This document shows, piece by piece, positions 35,169-44,828 of a stretch of DNA of 64,000 bases (the first letter of the stretch is position 1; each line of letters begins with the position of its first letter). The notes beneath the pieces were generated by a model. The model was not told the DNA's origin. It saw nothing but the letters and a program-made list of their open reading frames with translations, and did no database searches. Origin of the DNA: CAWHQZ01 sp963831645 (lineage in GTDB: Bacteria; Pseudomonadota; Alphaproteobacteria; Rhizobiales; Aestuariivirgaceae); NCBI GenBank assembly GCA_963831645.1, contig CAWHQZ010000014.1, positions 62,001-126,000 on the forward strand. Direction: 5' to 3'. Both the position numbers and the translations under genes were made by a program.

Positions 35169-35275
35169 ACGCGACGAGGGGTTTGCCTAAAGCCACATTA
35201 GGATTATAATATTATTATCATATAAAACTACACTGCCTTGTCAATCGCGTAGTCGCAGGCCAGTAGTATCAGCTA
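35169..35275. promoter_or_regulatory. Divergent promoter region of ABC importer and GntR gene
   Basis: This 107-bp AT-rich gap contains the perfect 10-bp palindrome ATAATATTAT (35206-35215) inside a longer A/T run, likely overlapping the ABC promoter. A FadR-type regulator gene starts immediately after, so an operator here is expected; which bases it binds is not evident. Confidence 0.45.
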
Positions 35276-36004
35276 ATGAACGACGGACAGCTCAAGTTCG
35301 GTCTAGGACGCAACCGCAAGCGTAACCTCTTTGCGCACGTAGTGGAAAGCCTGGGTACCCGGATCATCCGCGGTGATCTGAACTCCGGCGAACCGTTCCC
35401 CAAGGAGGCCGACCTCGGCCGCGAATTCGGCGCCAGCCGCTCCGTCATTCGCGAGGCGGTGAAGTCGCTGGCGGCGCGGGGCCTCATCGAATCGCGCACC
35501 AAGACCGGCATACGCGTGCTCGAACCGATGCACTGGAACCTGCTCGATTCCGACGTCCTGAACTGGCGCTACAGCACCCTGCCGCCGGACCAGTTCTATG
35601 GCGAGCTGTTCGAAGTCCGGCAGATGATCGAGCCGCAGGCCGCGGCACTTGCCGCCAGGCGGGCGACGGCGGCGGAGATTGCCGGCATTGCCGATGCTTT
35701 CACCGCGATGACCGAGGCGAACCCGCAGGATGCAGCCGCGGCCGAAGCGGACCTGCTGTTTCATCGCTCCATCCTGGCGGCAGGCCACAATGCCCTGCTG
35801 CTGCAGCTCGGCAACCTGATCGCCGTCGGGCTTTACATCGCCCACAAGATATCTTCGGAGTCCTTCACCGTGTTTCTGCCGATGCACAAGCTGGTGCTGG
35901 ACGGAATCAGGAATAGGGATGCCGCTGCGGCCCGTCACGCCATGGAGCGGCTGCTTTCCGAAACCCTCGAGTTCATGAGCCGGCGGCTCAAAGCTAGGGG
36001 CTGA
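35276..36004 (+). CDS. FadR-subfamily GntR transcriptional regulator
   Basis: 242 residues. The winged helix (about 15-80) shows GTRIIRGDLNSGEPFPKEAD and EFGASRSVIREAVKSLAARG. The C-terminal FCD ligand/metal domain (95-230) shows FEVRQMIEPQAAALAARRAT, DLLFHRSILAAGHNALLLQL and HKLVLDGIRNRDAAAARHAM with the His/Asp metal ligands. Such proteins usually repress sugar-acid genes and are released by the substrate. Position makes the ABC/DSD1/KduD group its likely regulon. Confidence 0.9.
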   Translation: MNDGQLKFGLGRNRKRNLFAHVVESLGTRIIRGDLNSGEPFPKEADLGREFGASRSVIREAVKSLAARGLIESRTKTGIRVLEPMHWNLLDSDVLNWRYSTLPPDQFYGELFEVRQMIEPQAAALAARRATAAEIAGIADAFTAMTEANPQDAAAAEADLLFHRSILAAGHNALLLQLGNLIAVGLYIAHKISSESFTVFLPMHKLVLDGIRNRDAAAARHAMERLLSETLEFMSRRLKARG

Positions 36005-36016
36005 TCCTCTCGACGT

Positions 36017-36223
36017 CTAGGATCGCGTGAACCGTATCTTGCGGTAACTGCGCCTGATGTCTGTTCGGATCATGCCGAGGTCACGCAACAGGCGCTCATC
36101 CAGCTCGCGCAGCTGCCGGCGTTCTTCACGGCGCTCCTGCCAATCCAGCAGTAACTCAGCCAGCCCGTGTTGGATCACAGCCATCGGCGTCACCGATATT
36201 CTCGCAAGTGCGTACATTGTCAT
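36017..36223 (-). CDS. DUF1127 small protein
   Basis: 68 residues from ATG 36223, with GGAGG 8 nt upstream. The C-terminal half is the arginine-rich DUF1127 motif (WQERREERRQLRELDERLLR, then DLGMIRTDI). Small DUF1127 proteins in alphaproteobacteria bind RNA or affect phosphate and RNA metabolism in the few cases studied. It converges on the GntR gene. Confidence 0.82.
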   Translation of the reverse strand: MTMYALARISVTPMAVIQHGLAELLLDWQERREERRQLRELDERLLRDLGMIRTDIRRSYRKIRFTRS

Positions 36224-36395
36224 TTTTCCTCCATCTCGTTGCGGCAAGAGCGGAAGTGGTGCCGATTGAGACGGGTGGAACTGTAGAAGCTCGTCTTGCA
36301 ACGGACCCTGAACGCCTCGTTCATCAAGCGTTTACCAGGTCTATTGCGCCGGCCCTCGAACTCGGCAAGGCGGCAGGCGCAGTCGGCTGCGACGA

Positions 36396-37174
36396 TCAGG
36401 CGACCGACCAGCCGCCATCGACGAGGAGATTGGCGCCGGTGATCAGCGAAGCGGCGGGCGAGGCCAGAAACACCACCGCGCCCGCGACGTCCACCGGATC
36501 GCCGATGCGCCCCAGCGGAATGTGACTGAGAACGTCGGCGTGGAACTTCGGATCGGCGAGCGCCGGCCGGGTGCCGTCGGTCCAGATGAAGGTGGGGGAA
36601 ACGCTGTTGACGGTGATGTTGTGCGGCGCCCACTCGGCGGCGAGGCAGCGCGTCAGGTGGTTGATGGCGGCCTTGGTCATGCAGTAGATCGCCTCGCCCT
36701 TGAGCACCACCGTTCCCGCCTGCGAGCTGATGTTGATGATGCGCCCCGCTTTCTGCGCGATCATGATCCTGGCGACCGCCTGCGTGGTGAAGAAAGTACC
36801 CTTGAGGTTTATGTTCACGGTGTAGTCGAAGTCTTCCTCGGTCACTTTCTCGGCAAGGTTCTCTGGGCCGATCCCGACATTGTTGATGAGCACGTCGATG
36901 CGGCCGAACTCGGATCGGGCCCTCGCCACGGCGGCGCGTACGGTTCCCAGATCCGCCAGATCCATGTCGACCGCGAGCGCCCGCCGGCCGAGGTCCTTGA
37001 TCTCGGCGCGCTGAGGTCGGCGCCGTCGGCGTCCTTGCGCACGCCCACGATAACATCCGCGCCGGCGCCCGCGCAGGCGAGTGCGCATGCCCGTCCTATG
37101 CCGCGCGAAGCGCCGGTGACGAGGACGATGCGATCGGCCAGGCTGTAGCTGGGTGTGATGGTCGCAGGATTCAT
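36396..37174 (-). pseudogene. SDR-family dehydrogenase, frameshifted near residue 55
   Basis: The start at 37174 gives MNPATITPSYSLADRIVLVT then GASRGIGRACALA (cofactor loop). Near 37010 the frame changes and continues with INNVGIGPENLAEK (NNxG), INISSQAGTVVLKG (Ser) and YCMTKAAINHL (Tyr/Lys) to LLVDGGWSVA. Without the shift it is a normal 258-residue SDR, probably a sugar- or hydroxy-acid dehydrogenase. Neighbours are the DUF1127 gene and a TRAP transporter on the other strand. Confidence 0.83.
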
Positions 37175-37371
37175 GGCAAATCTCCGGGATTGGGGGAAAG
37201 CTTGAGGGGGACACCATGCCGAATAGGTCAGCAGCACGAAATGGTCAAAGACACTTGTGGAGTGAAGCGCGTTGTGAAACGCTCCCGGAGTACCGAGTTG
37301 GCGTCAATGACCTATGTCCCCGCGCCGATCGGATAAGTATTGACAGAACCAACGAGCCAGGGAGGGCTCTC

Positions 37372-38507
37372 ATGTCAACCAAGAAGGCCAAGGACCTCGA
37401 AATCAACTACTCGCCGCAAGTTCCTGCTTGGGGCAGGGGCAATCGGCGTCGCCGCAGTCGCCATGCCGCAGGTGTCGCGCGCCCAGACGACGACCCTGAA
37501 GATGCAGGGTTCGTGGGGCGCCAAGGATGTCTTCAACGAGATCGCCGAGGACTACGTGAAGCGCGTCAATGCGATGGCCGGCGGACGGCTGAAGATCGAC
37601 TATCTCGTCGGCGGTGCGGTCGTCCATCCGTTCCAGGTGCTCGACGGTGTGAACGGCGGGCAGATCGACGCCGCCCATACGGTGCCGGTCTACTGGTACG
37701 GCAAGCACAAGGCTGCCTCGCTGTTCGGCACCGGTCCGGTGTTCGGCTTCAACGCCAACCAGGGCTTCGGCTGGATCCACAACGGCGGCGGCAAGGAGCT
37801 GTTCGACGAACTGCAGACGCAGATCATGAAGATCGACGTCAAGAGCTTCTTCGTGATGCCGATGCCGACCCAGCCGCTCGGCTGGTTCAAGAAGCCGATC
37901 AAGGTCCGCCGATGACCTCAAGGGCCTGAAATACCGCACCGTCGGTCTCGCGGCCGATCTCGGTCAGGCCATGGGCATGTCGGTCGCGCAGCTTCCGGGC
38001 GGCGAGATCGTGCCGGCCATGGAACGCGGCGTGATCGAGGGCTTCGAGTTCAACAACCCGACTTCCGACCGGCGCTTCGGCGCCCAGGACGTGGCCAAGT
38101 ACTACATGATGGGCAGCCACCATCAGGCGACCGAGTACTTCGAGATCATGTTCAACCGGACGAAATTCGACGCTCTGTCCCCGGACCAGCAGGCGATCCT
38201 GCAGTATGCCGCCGAGGCCGTCTCATCGGCGAACGAGTGGAAGTCGATGGACTATTACTCGAAGGACCTCTCGGAACTGATCGACAAGGACAAGGTCAAC
38301 GTCCTGCGCACGCCGCAAGCAGTCTTCGATGCCCAGATCAAGGCCTGGGACGGACTGATCGCCACGCTGGGCGAAGACCCGTTCATGAAGAAGGTGATGG
38401 ATTCGCAAAAGGAATGGGTGCGGCGCGTCGTCTATTACACCATGTACAACGCGACGGACTACCGCGGCGCATTCGATCACCATTTCCCGGGTGTGCTGCA
38501 GCTTTGA
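37372..38507 (+). pseudogene. dctP: TRAP transporter substrate-binding protein (DctP/TakP type), two frameshifts
   Basis: The start MSTKKAKDLEIN is in one frame. The Tat-type leader TRRKFLLGAGAIGVAAVAMP and the first half (TLKMQGSWGAKDVFNEIAED, HTVPVYWYGKHKAASLFGTG) are in a second. The rest (MGMSVAQLPGGEIVPAMERG; IEGFEFNNPTSDRRFG; HQATEYFEIMFN) is in a third. The second break at about 37905 looks like one extra G (AAGGTCC for AAGTCC). Tat-exported DctP proteins of this subgroup bind 2-oxo acids or related carboxylates. Its transporter partners follow at once. Confidence 0.85.
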
Positions 38508-38634
38508 TCGGGCTGTAGCACAGGCTCATGTAGTGTCATGAGAATACGGGCGGCGTGCGACCAGCGCGCCGCCCAACGTCGGGAGGGGGCGGAATGCGGC
38601 GCTCGCCGCGGCCTGATCGCACATCACTCGATTC

Positions 38635-39237
38635 CTGAATTTCATCGATACGCTGAGTACCTGGGTCGGCAAGGCATTCGCCTGGCTCATCCTGGTGTTG
38701 ACCTTCGGCATCAGCTACGAGGTGTTCGTGCGCTACGTGTTGCGGGCGCCGACGACCTGGGCCTTCGACTTCAGCTATATCAATTACGGTGCATTGTTCC
38801 TGATGGCCGGCGCCTACACGCTCGCCCGCAACGGCCACGTCCGGGGCGACGTGCTTTATCGACTGTGGCAGCCGCGCACGCAGGCTATGGTGGATCTTGC
38901 GCTATACGTCCTGTTCTTTCTCCCGGCCGTGCTGGCGTTCATGTATGCCGGCTGGCCCTACGCGATGACTTCCGTCCGCTTCCGGGAAGTGAGCATCTTC
39001 AGCCCCGCCGGCGTTCCGGTGTTTCCGCTGAAGACGCTAATTCCTGTCGCCGGCGTTTTTCTGCTGATCCAGGGCATGGCGGAAATCATCCGCTGCGTTC
39101 TGTGCATCCGGCGCGGCGCCTGGCCGCGGCGCCTGCACGACGTCGAGGAGACGGAGAGCGTCATTCTCCAGGAACAGCGCATCCACGCCCGGGACGAGCA
39201 ACCGGCGCAGCCGGGTCGGACGGGGACTGACACATGA
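38635..39237 (+). CDS. dctQ: TRAP transporter small membrane subunit (DctQ), start uncertain
   Basis: The coherent frame begins about 38617 (ITRFLNFIDTLSTWVGKAFA). It has no ATG/GTG/TTG until GTG 38695, inside the first membrane helix. CTG 38635 or a mutated start at ATC 38626 are the candidates. Four hydrophobic helices (FGISYEVFVRYVLRAPTTWA, LFLMAGAYTLARNGHVRGDV and two more) match DctQ. It forms the membrane complex with DctM, whose start overlaps its stop. Confidence 0.82.
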   Translation: MNFIDTLSTWVGKAFAWLILVLTFGISYEVFVRYVLRAPTTWAFDFSYINYGALFLMAGAYTLARNGHVRGDVLYRLWQPRTQAMVDLALYVLFFLPAVLAFMYAGWPYAMTSVRFREVSIFSPAGVPVFPLKTLIPVAGVFLLIQGMAEIIRCVLCIRRGAWPRRLHDVEETESVILQEQRIHARDEQPAQPGRTGTDT

Positions 39238-40583
39238 CCGATCCGCAAGTCGGCATGCTGATGCTCGGACTGTTCATCTTCATCATCATGCTCGGCTTCC
39301 CGATCGCTTTCACGCTGATCGCGATGGGCGTCAGCTTCGGTTTCTACGCCTACTACACTCCCGGCCAGGAATTCTTCGACAACCGCATTTTCACGCTCTT
39401 GGTGCAAAAAGCCTTCGAGGTGGCGTCCAACGACGTGCTGGTGGCGGTGCCGCTCTTCCTGTTCATGGGCTATCTGGTCGAGCGCGCCAATATTCTCGAC
39501 CGGCTGTTCCATTCGCTGCAACTCTCGATGAAACATGTTCCCGGCGCGCTGGCGGTGGCGACGCTCGCGACCTGCGCGATGTTCGCCACCGCGACCGGCA
39601 TTGTCGGCGCTGTCGTGACGCTGATGGGGCTGCTGGCGTTTCCGGCCATGCTGCGCGCCGGCTACGATATCAAGCTCTCCGCCGGTGTCGTGTGCGCCGG
39701 CGGCTGCCTCGGCATCCTCATTCCGCCCAGCATCCTCCTGATCGTCTACGCGGCGACGGCCGGCGTCTCGGCGGTCAAGCTCTACGCCGCGGCATTCCTT
39801 CCCGGTCTTATGCTGACCGCTTTTTACATCGTCTATGTGATCGTGCGGGCGGTCATCAATCCGAAACTCGCCCCCAAACTGCCGAAGGAACAGACCGACG
39901 TACCGCTCACCCAGGTGGCGTGGGAATTGTTGACGTCGTTCCTGCCGCTCGCAATGCTGATCGTCTGTGTGCTGGGCGCGATCCTGTTCGGGCTGGCGAC
40001 TCCGTCGGAGGCGGCGGGCGTCGGCGCGCTCGGCGCCATCGTGCTTGCCGCAGCCTATCGCGCGCTGAACTTTACGATGTTGCGGGATTCCGTCTACCTG
40101 TGCGCGCGGGCGACCGCGATGGTCTGTTATCTGTTCATCGGCTCGTGGACGTTTTCCTCGGTGTTCGCCTACCTGGGCGGACAGGGGGTGATCGAGCGGT
40201 TCTTCCTGAGCCTCGACCTTTCGTCGACGCAGTTTCTCATCCTCACCCAGGGGATCATCTTCCTGCTCGGCTGGCCGCTGGAATGGACCGAGATCATCAT
40301 CATCTTCGTGCCGATTTTCCTGCCGCTGCTCGATGACTTCGGCGTCGATCCGATCTTCTTCGGCATCCTGGTCGCGCTCAACACGCAGACGGCATTCAAT
40401 ACCCCGCCGGTCGCCATGGCCGCCTTCTACCTGAAGGGCGTCGCCCCGCCGCATGTGAAACTCACCGATATTTTCAGCGGCGCGCTGCCATTCGTGTTCA
40501 TGGTCTTCCTCACCATGATCCTCGTCTATATCTTCCCGCAGATCGCGCTGTGGCTGCCGGATTTCCTGTATACGGCGCGGTAA
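39234..40583 (+). CDS. dctM: TRAP transporter large membrane subunit (DctM)
   Basis: 449 residues with about 12-13 hydrophobic segments and the family marks MLGFPIAFTLIAMGVSFGFY, VAVPLFLFMGYLVERANILD, the GIVGAVVTLMGLLAFPAMLR loop, and CLGILIPPSILLIVYAATAG. It carries the sodium-coupled transport path. ATGA overlap with dctQ shows translational coupling. Intact, although the binding protein gene of the same operon is broken. Confidence 0.93.
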   Translation: MTDPQVGMLMLGLFIFIIMLGFPIAFTLIAMGVSFGFYAYYTPGQEFFDNRIFTLLVQKAFEVASNDVLVAVPLFLFMGYLVERANILDRLFHSLQLSMKHVPGALAVATLATCAMFATATGIVGAVVTLMGLLAFPAMLRAGYDIKLSAGVVCAGGCLGILIPPSILLIVYAATAGVSAVKLYAAAFLPGLMLTAFYIVYVIVRAVINPKLAPKLPKEQTDVPLTQVAWELLTSFLPLAMLIVCVLGAILFGLATPSEAAGVGALGAIVLAAAYRALNFTMLRDSVYLCARATAMVCYLFIGSWTFSSVFAYLGGQGVIERFFLSLDLSSTQFLILTQGIIFLLGWPLEWTEIIIIFVPIFLPLLDDFGVDPIFFGILVALNTQTAFNTPPVAMAAFYLKGVAPPHVKLTDIFSGALPFVFMVFLTMILVYIFPQIALWLPDFLYTAR

Positions 40584-40604
40584 GCCAAGGCGGGAAACGG
40601 ATCC

Positions 40605-41972
40605 ATGAGTCTTGCCTCACTCGGGCTTTCTGAGGCGGCCGCGGACGTTCGCGAAGGCCGGATTACGTCGGTCGAACTCGTGCGCGGCTGCCTCGCCCGT
40701 ATCGATGAGGTTGATGCCGAGGTGCAGGCCTGGGCCTTCCTCGACCGCGACCATGCCCTGCGCCAGGCGGAGGTCGCGGACAGCCAGCGCAAGCAGAGCA
40801 GGGCGGTTGGATCGTTGCATGGGGTTCCGGTCGGCATTAAGGACATTTTCGATACCGGCGACATGCCGACCGAACTCGGCTCGCCCCTGTGGGCGGGCCG
40901 GACACCACGGCGCGATGCCGCAGCCGTCGCGCCGGTTGCGCGCGGAGGGCGCGGTGATCATGGGCAAGACGGTGACCACCGAATACGCCTACTTTCATCC
41001 GGGCAAGACGCGCAATCCGCATGATCCCTCGCGCACGCCCGGCGGCTCGTCGAGCGGATCGGCTGCTGCGGTGGCGGCCCACATGGTTCCGGGCGCCATC
41101 GGGTCGCAGACCAACGGCTCGGTGATCCGGCCGGCCTCGTTCTGCGGCGTGGTCGGCTTCAAGCCCACCCATGGCCTCATTCCGCGCACCGGCGGCCTGC
41201 TCCTGTCACGCACGCTCGATCACGTCGGAGTATTCGCCCGCACCGTCGAGGACGCCGCTCTGCTCGCCGAGGCCATGGCGGGCTTCGACGAGGATGATCC
41301 CGATACCCGGCCGATCGCCCGGCCGCCGTTCGCGGCCGTCGCGGCGAGCGAGCCGCCACTGCCGCCGCGTTTCGCCTTCGTGCGCTCGGCTGTCTGGAAA
41401 GAGGCCGAGGCGGTGACCGGCGAGGCGTTCGCGGAGATTGTCGAAGCGCTGGGCGACGAAAGGCCGTGGAAGTCGACGTCGGGGAGAGCTTCGGTCGCGC
41501 GATCGATCTCCATCGCACGGTCATGGAGGTCGAGATGGCCTACAATTTCCATCGCGACTACGAGAAAGGGCGCGACAAGCTCAGCGAAAAACTATGCCAG
41601 CAGATCGAACGCGGTCGCGAGCACAGGGGCAGTCGATTATGCCGCCGCCGTGGCCGGCATCGCGCCGCTCAATCGCTGCGCTCGACTGCGGTTTTCGACG
41701 AATACGACGCGATCCTGACGCCGGCCGCGCCCGGCGAGGCGCCGCGCGGCCTGGACAGTACCGGCAATCCGGTGTTCTGCACCACCTGGACCTATCTCGG
41801 CACGCCGGCCGTCACGCTGCCGCTCATGCAGTCCGAGAGCGGTCTGCCGATCGGCGTGCAGCTTGTCGGCCGGCGCGGCAATGACGCGCGCCTCTTGCGC
41901 AGCGCCCGCTGGCTCGTCAAGAATGTCGGCGCGCAAGCTGCGCGACGGCGCAAGACATCCAGGAGATCGTGA
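40605..41972 (+). pseudogene. Amidase-signature enzyme, several frameshifts
   Basis: Parts in order: GRITSVELVRGCLARIDEVD and GVPVGIKDIFDTGDMPTELG with the catalytic Lys; after a shift near 40940, GKTVTTEYAYFHPGKTRNPH, TPGGSSSGSAAAVAAHMVPG (the Ser-Ser of the triad) and GFKPTHGLIPRTGG; after shifts near 41460 and 41630-41690, FDEYDAILTPAAPGEAP and GLPIGVQLVGRRGNDARLL. A complete protein would be about 450 residues hydrolysing an amide. It directly follows dctM, so the TRAP system may import the amide. Confidence 0.85.
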
Positions 41973-42151
41973 TGATGGTTTTCATTTGCGGCATTGTCGG
42001 CATCGCGATGTTCGTAGCGTTCCTGGGCTTCATGCTGTGGTGGGTGCCCGCGCCGCCACTGATCATTATCGTGATCCTGTGCACGGCGCTGTTGATCTTC
42101 GATTTCGTCCACACGCTGCGTTTTGGGGAAGGCAAGCCCAGGAAGCGCTGA
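41972..42151 (+). CDS. 59-60-aa two-helix membrane protein
   Basis: The ATG at 41972 (or 41975) overlaps the stop of the amidase gene. The protein has two hydrophobic helices (MVFICGIVGIAMFVAFLGFM and IIIVILCTALLIFDFVH) joined by WWVPAPP, and ends in a basic tail (GEGKPRKR). No family recognised. Coupling to the upstream gene suggests it belongs to the TRAP/amidase operon. Confidence 0.6.
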   Translation: MMVFICGIVGIAMFVAFLGFMLWWVPAPPLIIIVILCTALLIFDFVHTLRFGEGKPRKR

Positions 42152-42170
42152 CGAGAACGGCCGCGTCCCG

Positions 42171-42501
42171 TCATTGCGGCGGCGGTCCGACGGTGACGGG
42201 AATCGAGGAATAATAGGCGGCCAGATCATCGATGTCCTGGTCGCTGAGGTCGGGAGCCAGCACCGACATCATTTCATTCTTGCGCTCGCCGGTCTTGAAG
42301 TCCTTCAGCGCCTTGACCAGGTAGACCTGCTTCCTGGCCCGCCAGATGAGCGCTACCGGGTAGCTTGGCGATACCATCGAGCCCATGGCACGCCTGGCAT
42401 TGCAGCGCTTTCTCGCGGCCCTGTTTGACATCTCCGGCAAATGCAGCGCCCGGCCAAGAGACCGAGCGCCAAAGCCGAGCATCCAGGAACTTCCAAGGCA
42501 T
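42171..42501 (-). pseudogene. Class I cytochrome c, frameshifted
   Basis: GDVKQGREKALQCQACHGLD contains the CxxCH heme motif. The methionine-ligand half (KQVYLVKALKDFKTGERKNE, then MMSVLAPDLSDQDIDDLAAY) is in a different frame from about 42335. The signal-peptide frame also changes near 42455. A periplasmic electron acceptor for the PQQ-type dehydrogenase just upstream is the natural role. Confidence 0.8.
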
Positions 42502-42561
42502 GGTGGTTCCGCCTACAGGCGGCCGCCGCCAGGCGGGCCGCTGATCATGAACTCACGACGA

Positions 42562-43818
42562 TCAGCCGCCATAGCGAAATGCGGTAGATCGCACCGGCGA
42601 AGTCGTCGGAGACGAGCAGCGAGCCGTCATTGAGCTGCTGCACGTCGACCGGACGGCCGAGATACTCGCCGTTTTCGGCGAGCCAGCCTTCGGCGAACAC
42701 TTCCGTCTTGTCGGCCGTTCCGTCGGCCTTGAGGCTCGTGAACAATGACCCGTGCGCCCACCGGGTCGACACGGTTCCACGAACCGTGCTGGGTGCTGAA
42801 GATCCCGCCGCGATACTTCTCCGGGAACTGCGTTCCGGTATAGAACGACAGCCCGAGATCGGCCGCGTGCGCGTCCTGCTCGACCTGCGGGAACACCGCG
42901 TCCGCCGGCGGAGTCTCGCTCTTTGTATTCGGTGGTGCGCATCTTGCCGCCGCCAAACTACGGGAAGCCGAAGTGGAGGCCGGCCTTCTCGGCGCGGTTC
43001 ATTTCACCCGGCGGAACGGTATCGCCCATGCCGTCGACCTGGTTGTCGTTGAACCACAGCGCCTTGTCCTTCGGGTTGAAATCGAGGCCGAGAGAATTGC
43101 GGACGCCGGTTGCGAAGACTTCCCGCTTGGTGCCGTCGCGCTCCATGCGGATGATGCCGCCGATGCCCAATTTGGTGTATTTGTCCATTTTCTCGGGTGC
43201 GGGCACGTTGAAGGGCTGGCCGAGGGTGATGTAGAGCTTGTTGTCCGGGCCGATTCGGCACGTCCTGGCCGTGTGATTGTAGCTCTCCTCATCGACCGGA
43301 ATGAGTTCCCCCTGCTTGACGATGGGAACAGCCACCACGTCGGGTCCTTCATAGAAGAACTCAGCCGCCGGATAGACCATCACGCGGTTCTGCTCGGCGA
43401 TAAACAGGAAACCGTCCTTCGAGAAGCAGACCCCGTTCGGAACCGCCAATTTTACCGACGGCGCGAACTCCTTCACCTCGTCCGCCACCCGGTCCTTGTT
43501 GCGATCGGTCACCGCGTAGACGTTTTCCTTGCGGGTGCCCACGAACGTCACGACGCCTTGCGGGCCGACAGCCATGTGCCGCGCATCGGGCACGATCGCG
43601 TAGAGATCGATCTTGAATCCCGCCGGCAGCTTGATCTTGGCGAGGTTGGCCCTGATCGCCTCCGCGTTGGCGCCGCCCTGCTCGATGTTGGTCATCATCG
43701 GCGTGCCGGTGGTCTTGAAGGCTCCGAGCTTTTCGAGGTTGTCGTTGCTCTGGGCAAAGGCGCTCGTCGCGCTGAACGCGACAGCCATGGAAAACACAAA
43801 AGCTAGACGCTTGATCAT
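42562..43818 (-). pseudogene. PQQ-dependent sugar dehydrogenase (sorbosone/glucose dehydrogenase-like), stop and frameshifts
   Basis: A signal peptide (LAFVFSMAVAFSATSAFAQS) leads into a six-bladed beta-propeller: LPAGFKIDLYAIVPDARHMA, FVGTRKENVYAVTDRNKD, VPNGVCFSKDGFLFIAEQNR, LYITLGQPFNVPAP and SLGLDFNPKDKALWFNDNQV. At 42958 an in-frame TAG replaces a Tyr in GFPYxGGGKM. The last 130 residues (TEYKxE, LSFYTGTQFPEKYRGGIFST, GRPVDVQQLNDGSLLVSDDF) are scattered over three frames, the final one with an extra C near 42575. Neighbouring cytochrome c supports periplasmic sugar/alcohol oxidation. Confidence 0.85.
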
Positions 43819-44060
43819 CCGCTACCTCCCACAACTTACGTTGGCATCCGAAGACGGATACCTTGACGGTTTCTTGGTTGGAGATGGCCGGCTGGAGCAA
43901 TCGCCCCGGCCGGCCATCTACTTTTCGACTATTGCAGAAATCAAACTGAGTGACAATCATCGACTGACCGTAATGTCGGCCTGCTCGGCTGGAGATGATG
44001 GATTTGTAATGTCCACCGGCGCATGATCGCCGAGAGTTTCCGCGAGCGAGCCAGGATTGC
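43819..44060. promoter_or_regulatory. Divergent intergenic region between PQQ-type dehydrogenase and ABC operon
   Basis: A 242-bp gap without genes separates two divergent transcription units. I see no strong palindrome. The dehydrogenase start has an AGGTAGC ribosome site. The ABC gene has a weak upstream GAGCGAG. Confidence 0.35.
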
Positions 44061-44828
44061 ATGACCCTGAACGGCGCCACGCCTGCTCTCACGGTCGAGG
44101 GCATCGGCCACGCCTATGGCGCCAGGCGGGCGCTCGACCGCGTGTCCTTCGAGGTGCCGCAAGGCACCTTCACCGTCCTGCTCGGACTCAATGGCGCCGG
44201 CAAGTCGACCTTGTTCGCCCTCATTACCCGGCTCTTCGACGCGCGTGAAGGCAGGATCAGGGTCTTCGGATACGACGTTTCGCGCACGCCCGGCGAAGCC
44301 CTGCGACGGCTCGGCGTCGTCTTTCAGTCGCGTACCCTCGATCTCGATCTCTCCATCATGCAGAATCTCACCTACCATGCCGCGCTGCATGGCATCGCAG
44401 GTCGGGCAGGGCGGATGCGAGCGGGCGCGATTATCGAGTGGCTCGAGCTCTCCGACCGCCAGAACGACAAGGCGCGTGAACTTTCCGGCGGCCAGATGCG
44501 CAGGGTCGAGATCGCCCGAGCACTCCTCCATCGACCGAAGCTGCTGCTGCTCGACGAGGCGACGGTCGGGCTTGACGTCCGCGCGCGCAGCGAAATCATC
44601 AGGCATGTGAGGCGACTCGTGGCCGATGAGGGCATCGGCGTGCTGTGGGCCACGCATCTCATCGAAGAGGTCGAGACCCATGATCGCGTGGTCATTCTGC
44701 ATGAAGGGTGCGTTCTGGCCGAAGGATCGGTCGCCGAGCTCGTTGGCAGCAAGCGGGGTCCGGACATCAAGTCGGTGTTTGTCGCCCTGACCGGCTCCGA
44801 TCGGCCGGCATCATGGAGCGAGCCATGA
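44061..44828 (+). CDS. ABC transporter ATPase associated with PQQ alcohol-oxidation systems
   Basis: 255 residues with one nucleotide-binding cassette: LGLNGAGKSTLFALITRLFD (Walker A), FQSRTLDLDLSIMQNLTYHA, RELSGGQMRRVEIARALLHR (signature), LLLLDEATVGLDVRARSEII (Walker B) and WATHLIEEVETHDRVVILHE. This fits the ATP subunit found beside PQQ-dependent alcohol dehydrogenase genes (TIGR03864-type). Its cargo is unproven. The permease follows with a 4-bp overlap. Confidence 0.87.
   Translation: MTLNGATPALTVEGIGHAYGARRALDRVSFEVPQGTFTVLLGLNGAGKSTLFALITRLFDAREGRIRVFGYDVSRTPGEALRRLGVVFQSRTLDLDLSIMQNLTYHAALHGIAGRAGRMRAGAIIEWLELSDRQNDKARELSGGQMRRVEIARALLHRPKLLLLDEATVGLDVRARSEIIRHVRRLVADEGIGVLWATHLIEEVETHDRVVILHEGCVLAEGSVAELVGSKRGPDIKSVFVALTGSDRPASWSEP

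Noticed and set aside
38958..40454. 498-codon minus-strand frame rich in His, Gln and Arg
   Set aside because: Antisense of dctM. Hydrophobic codons read in reverse give this composition.
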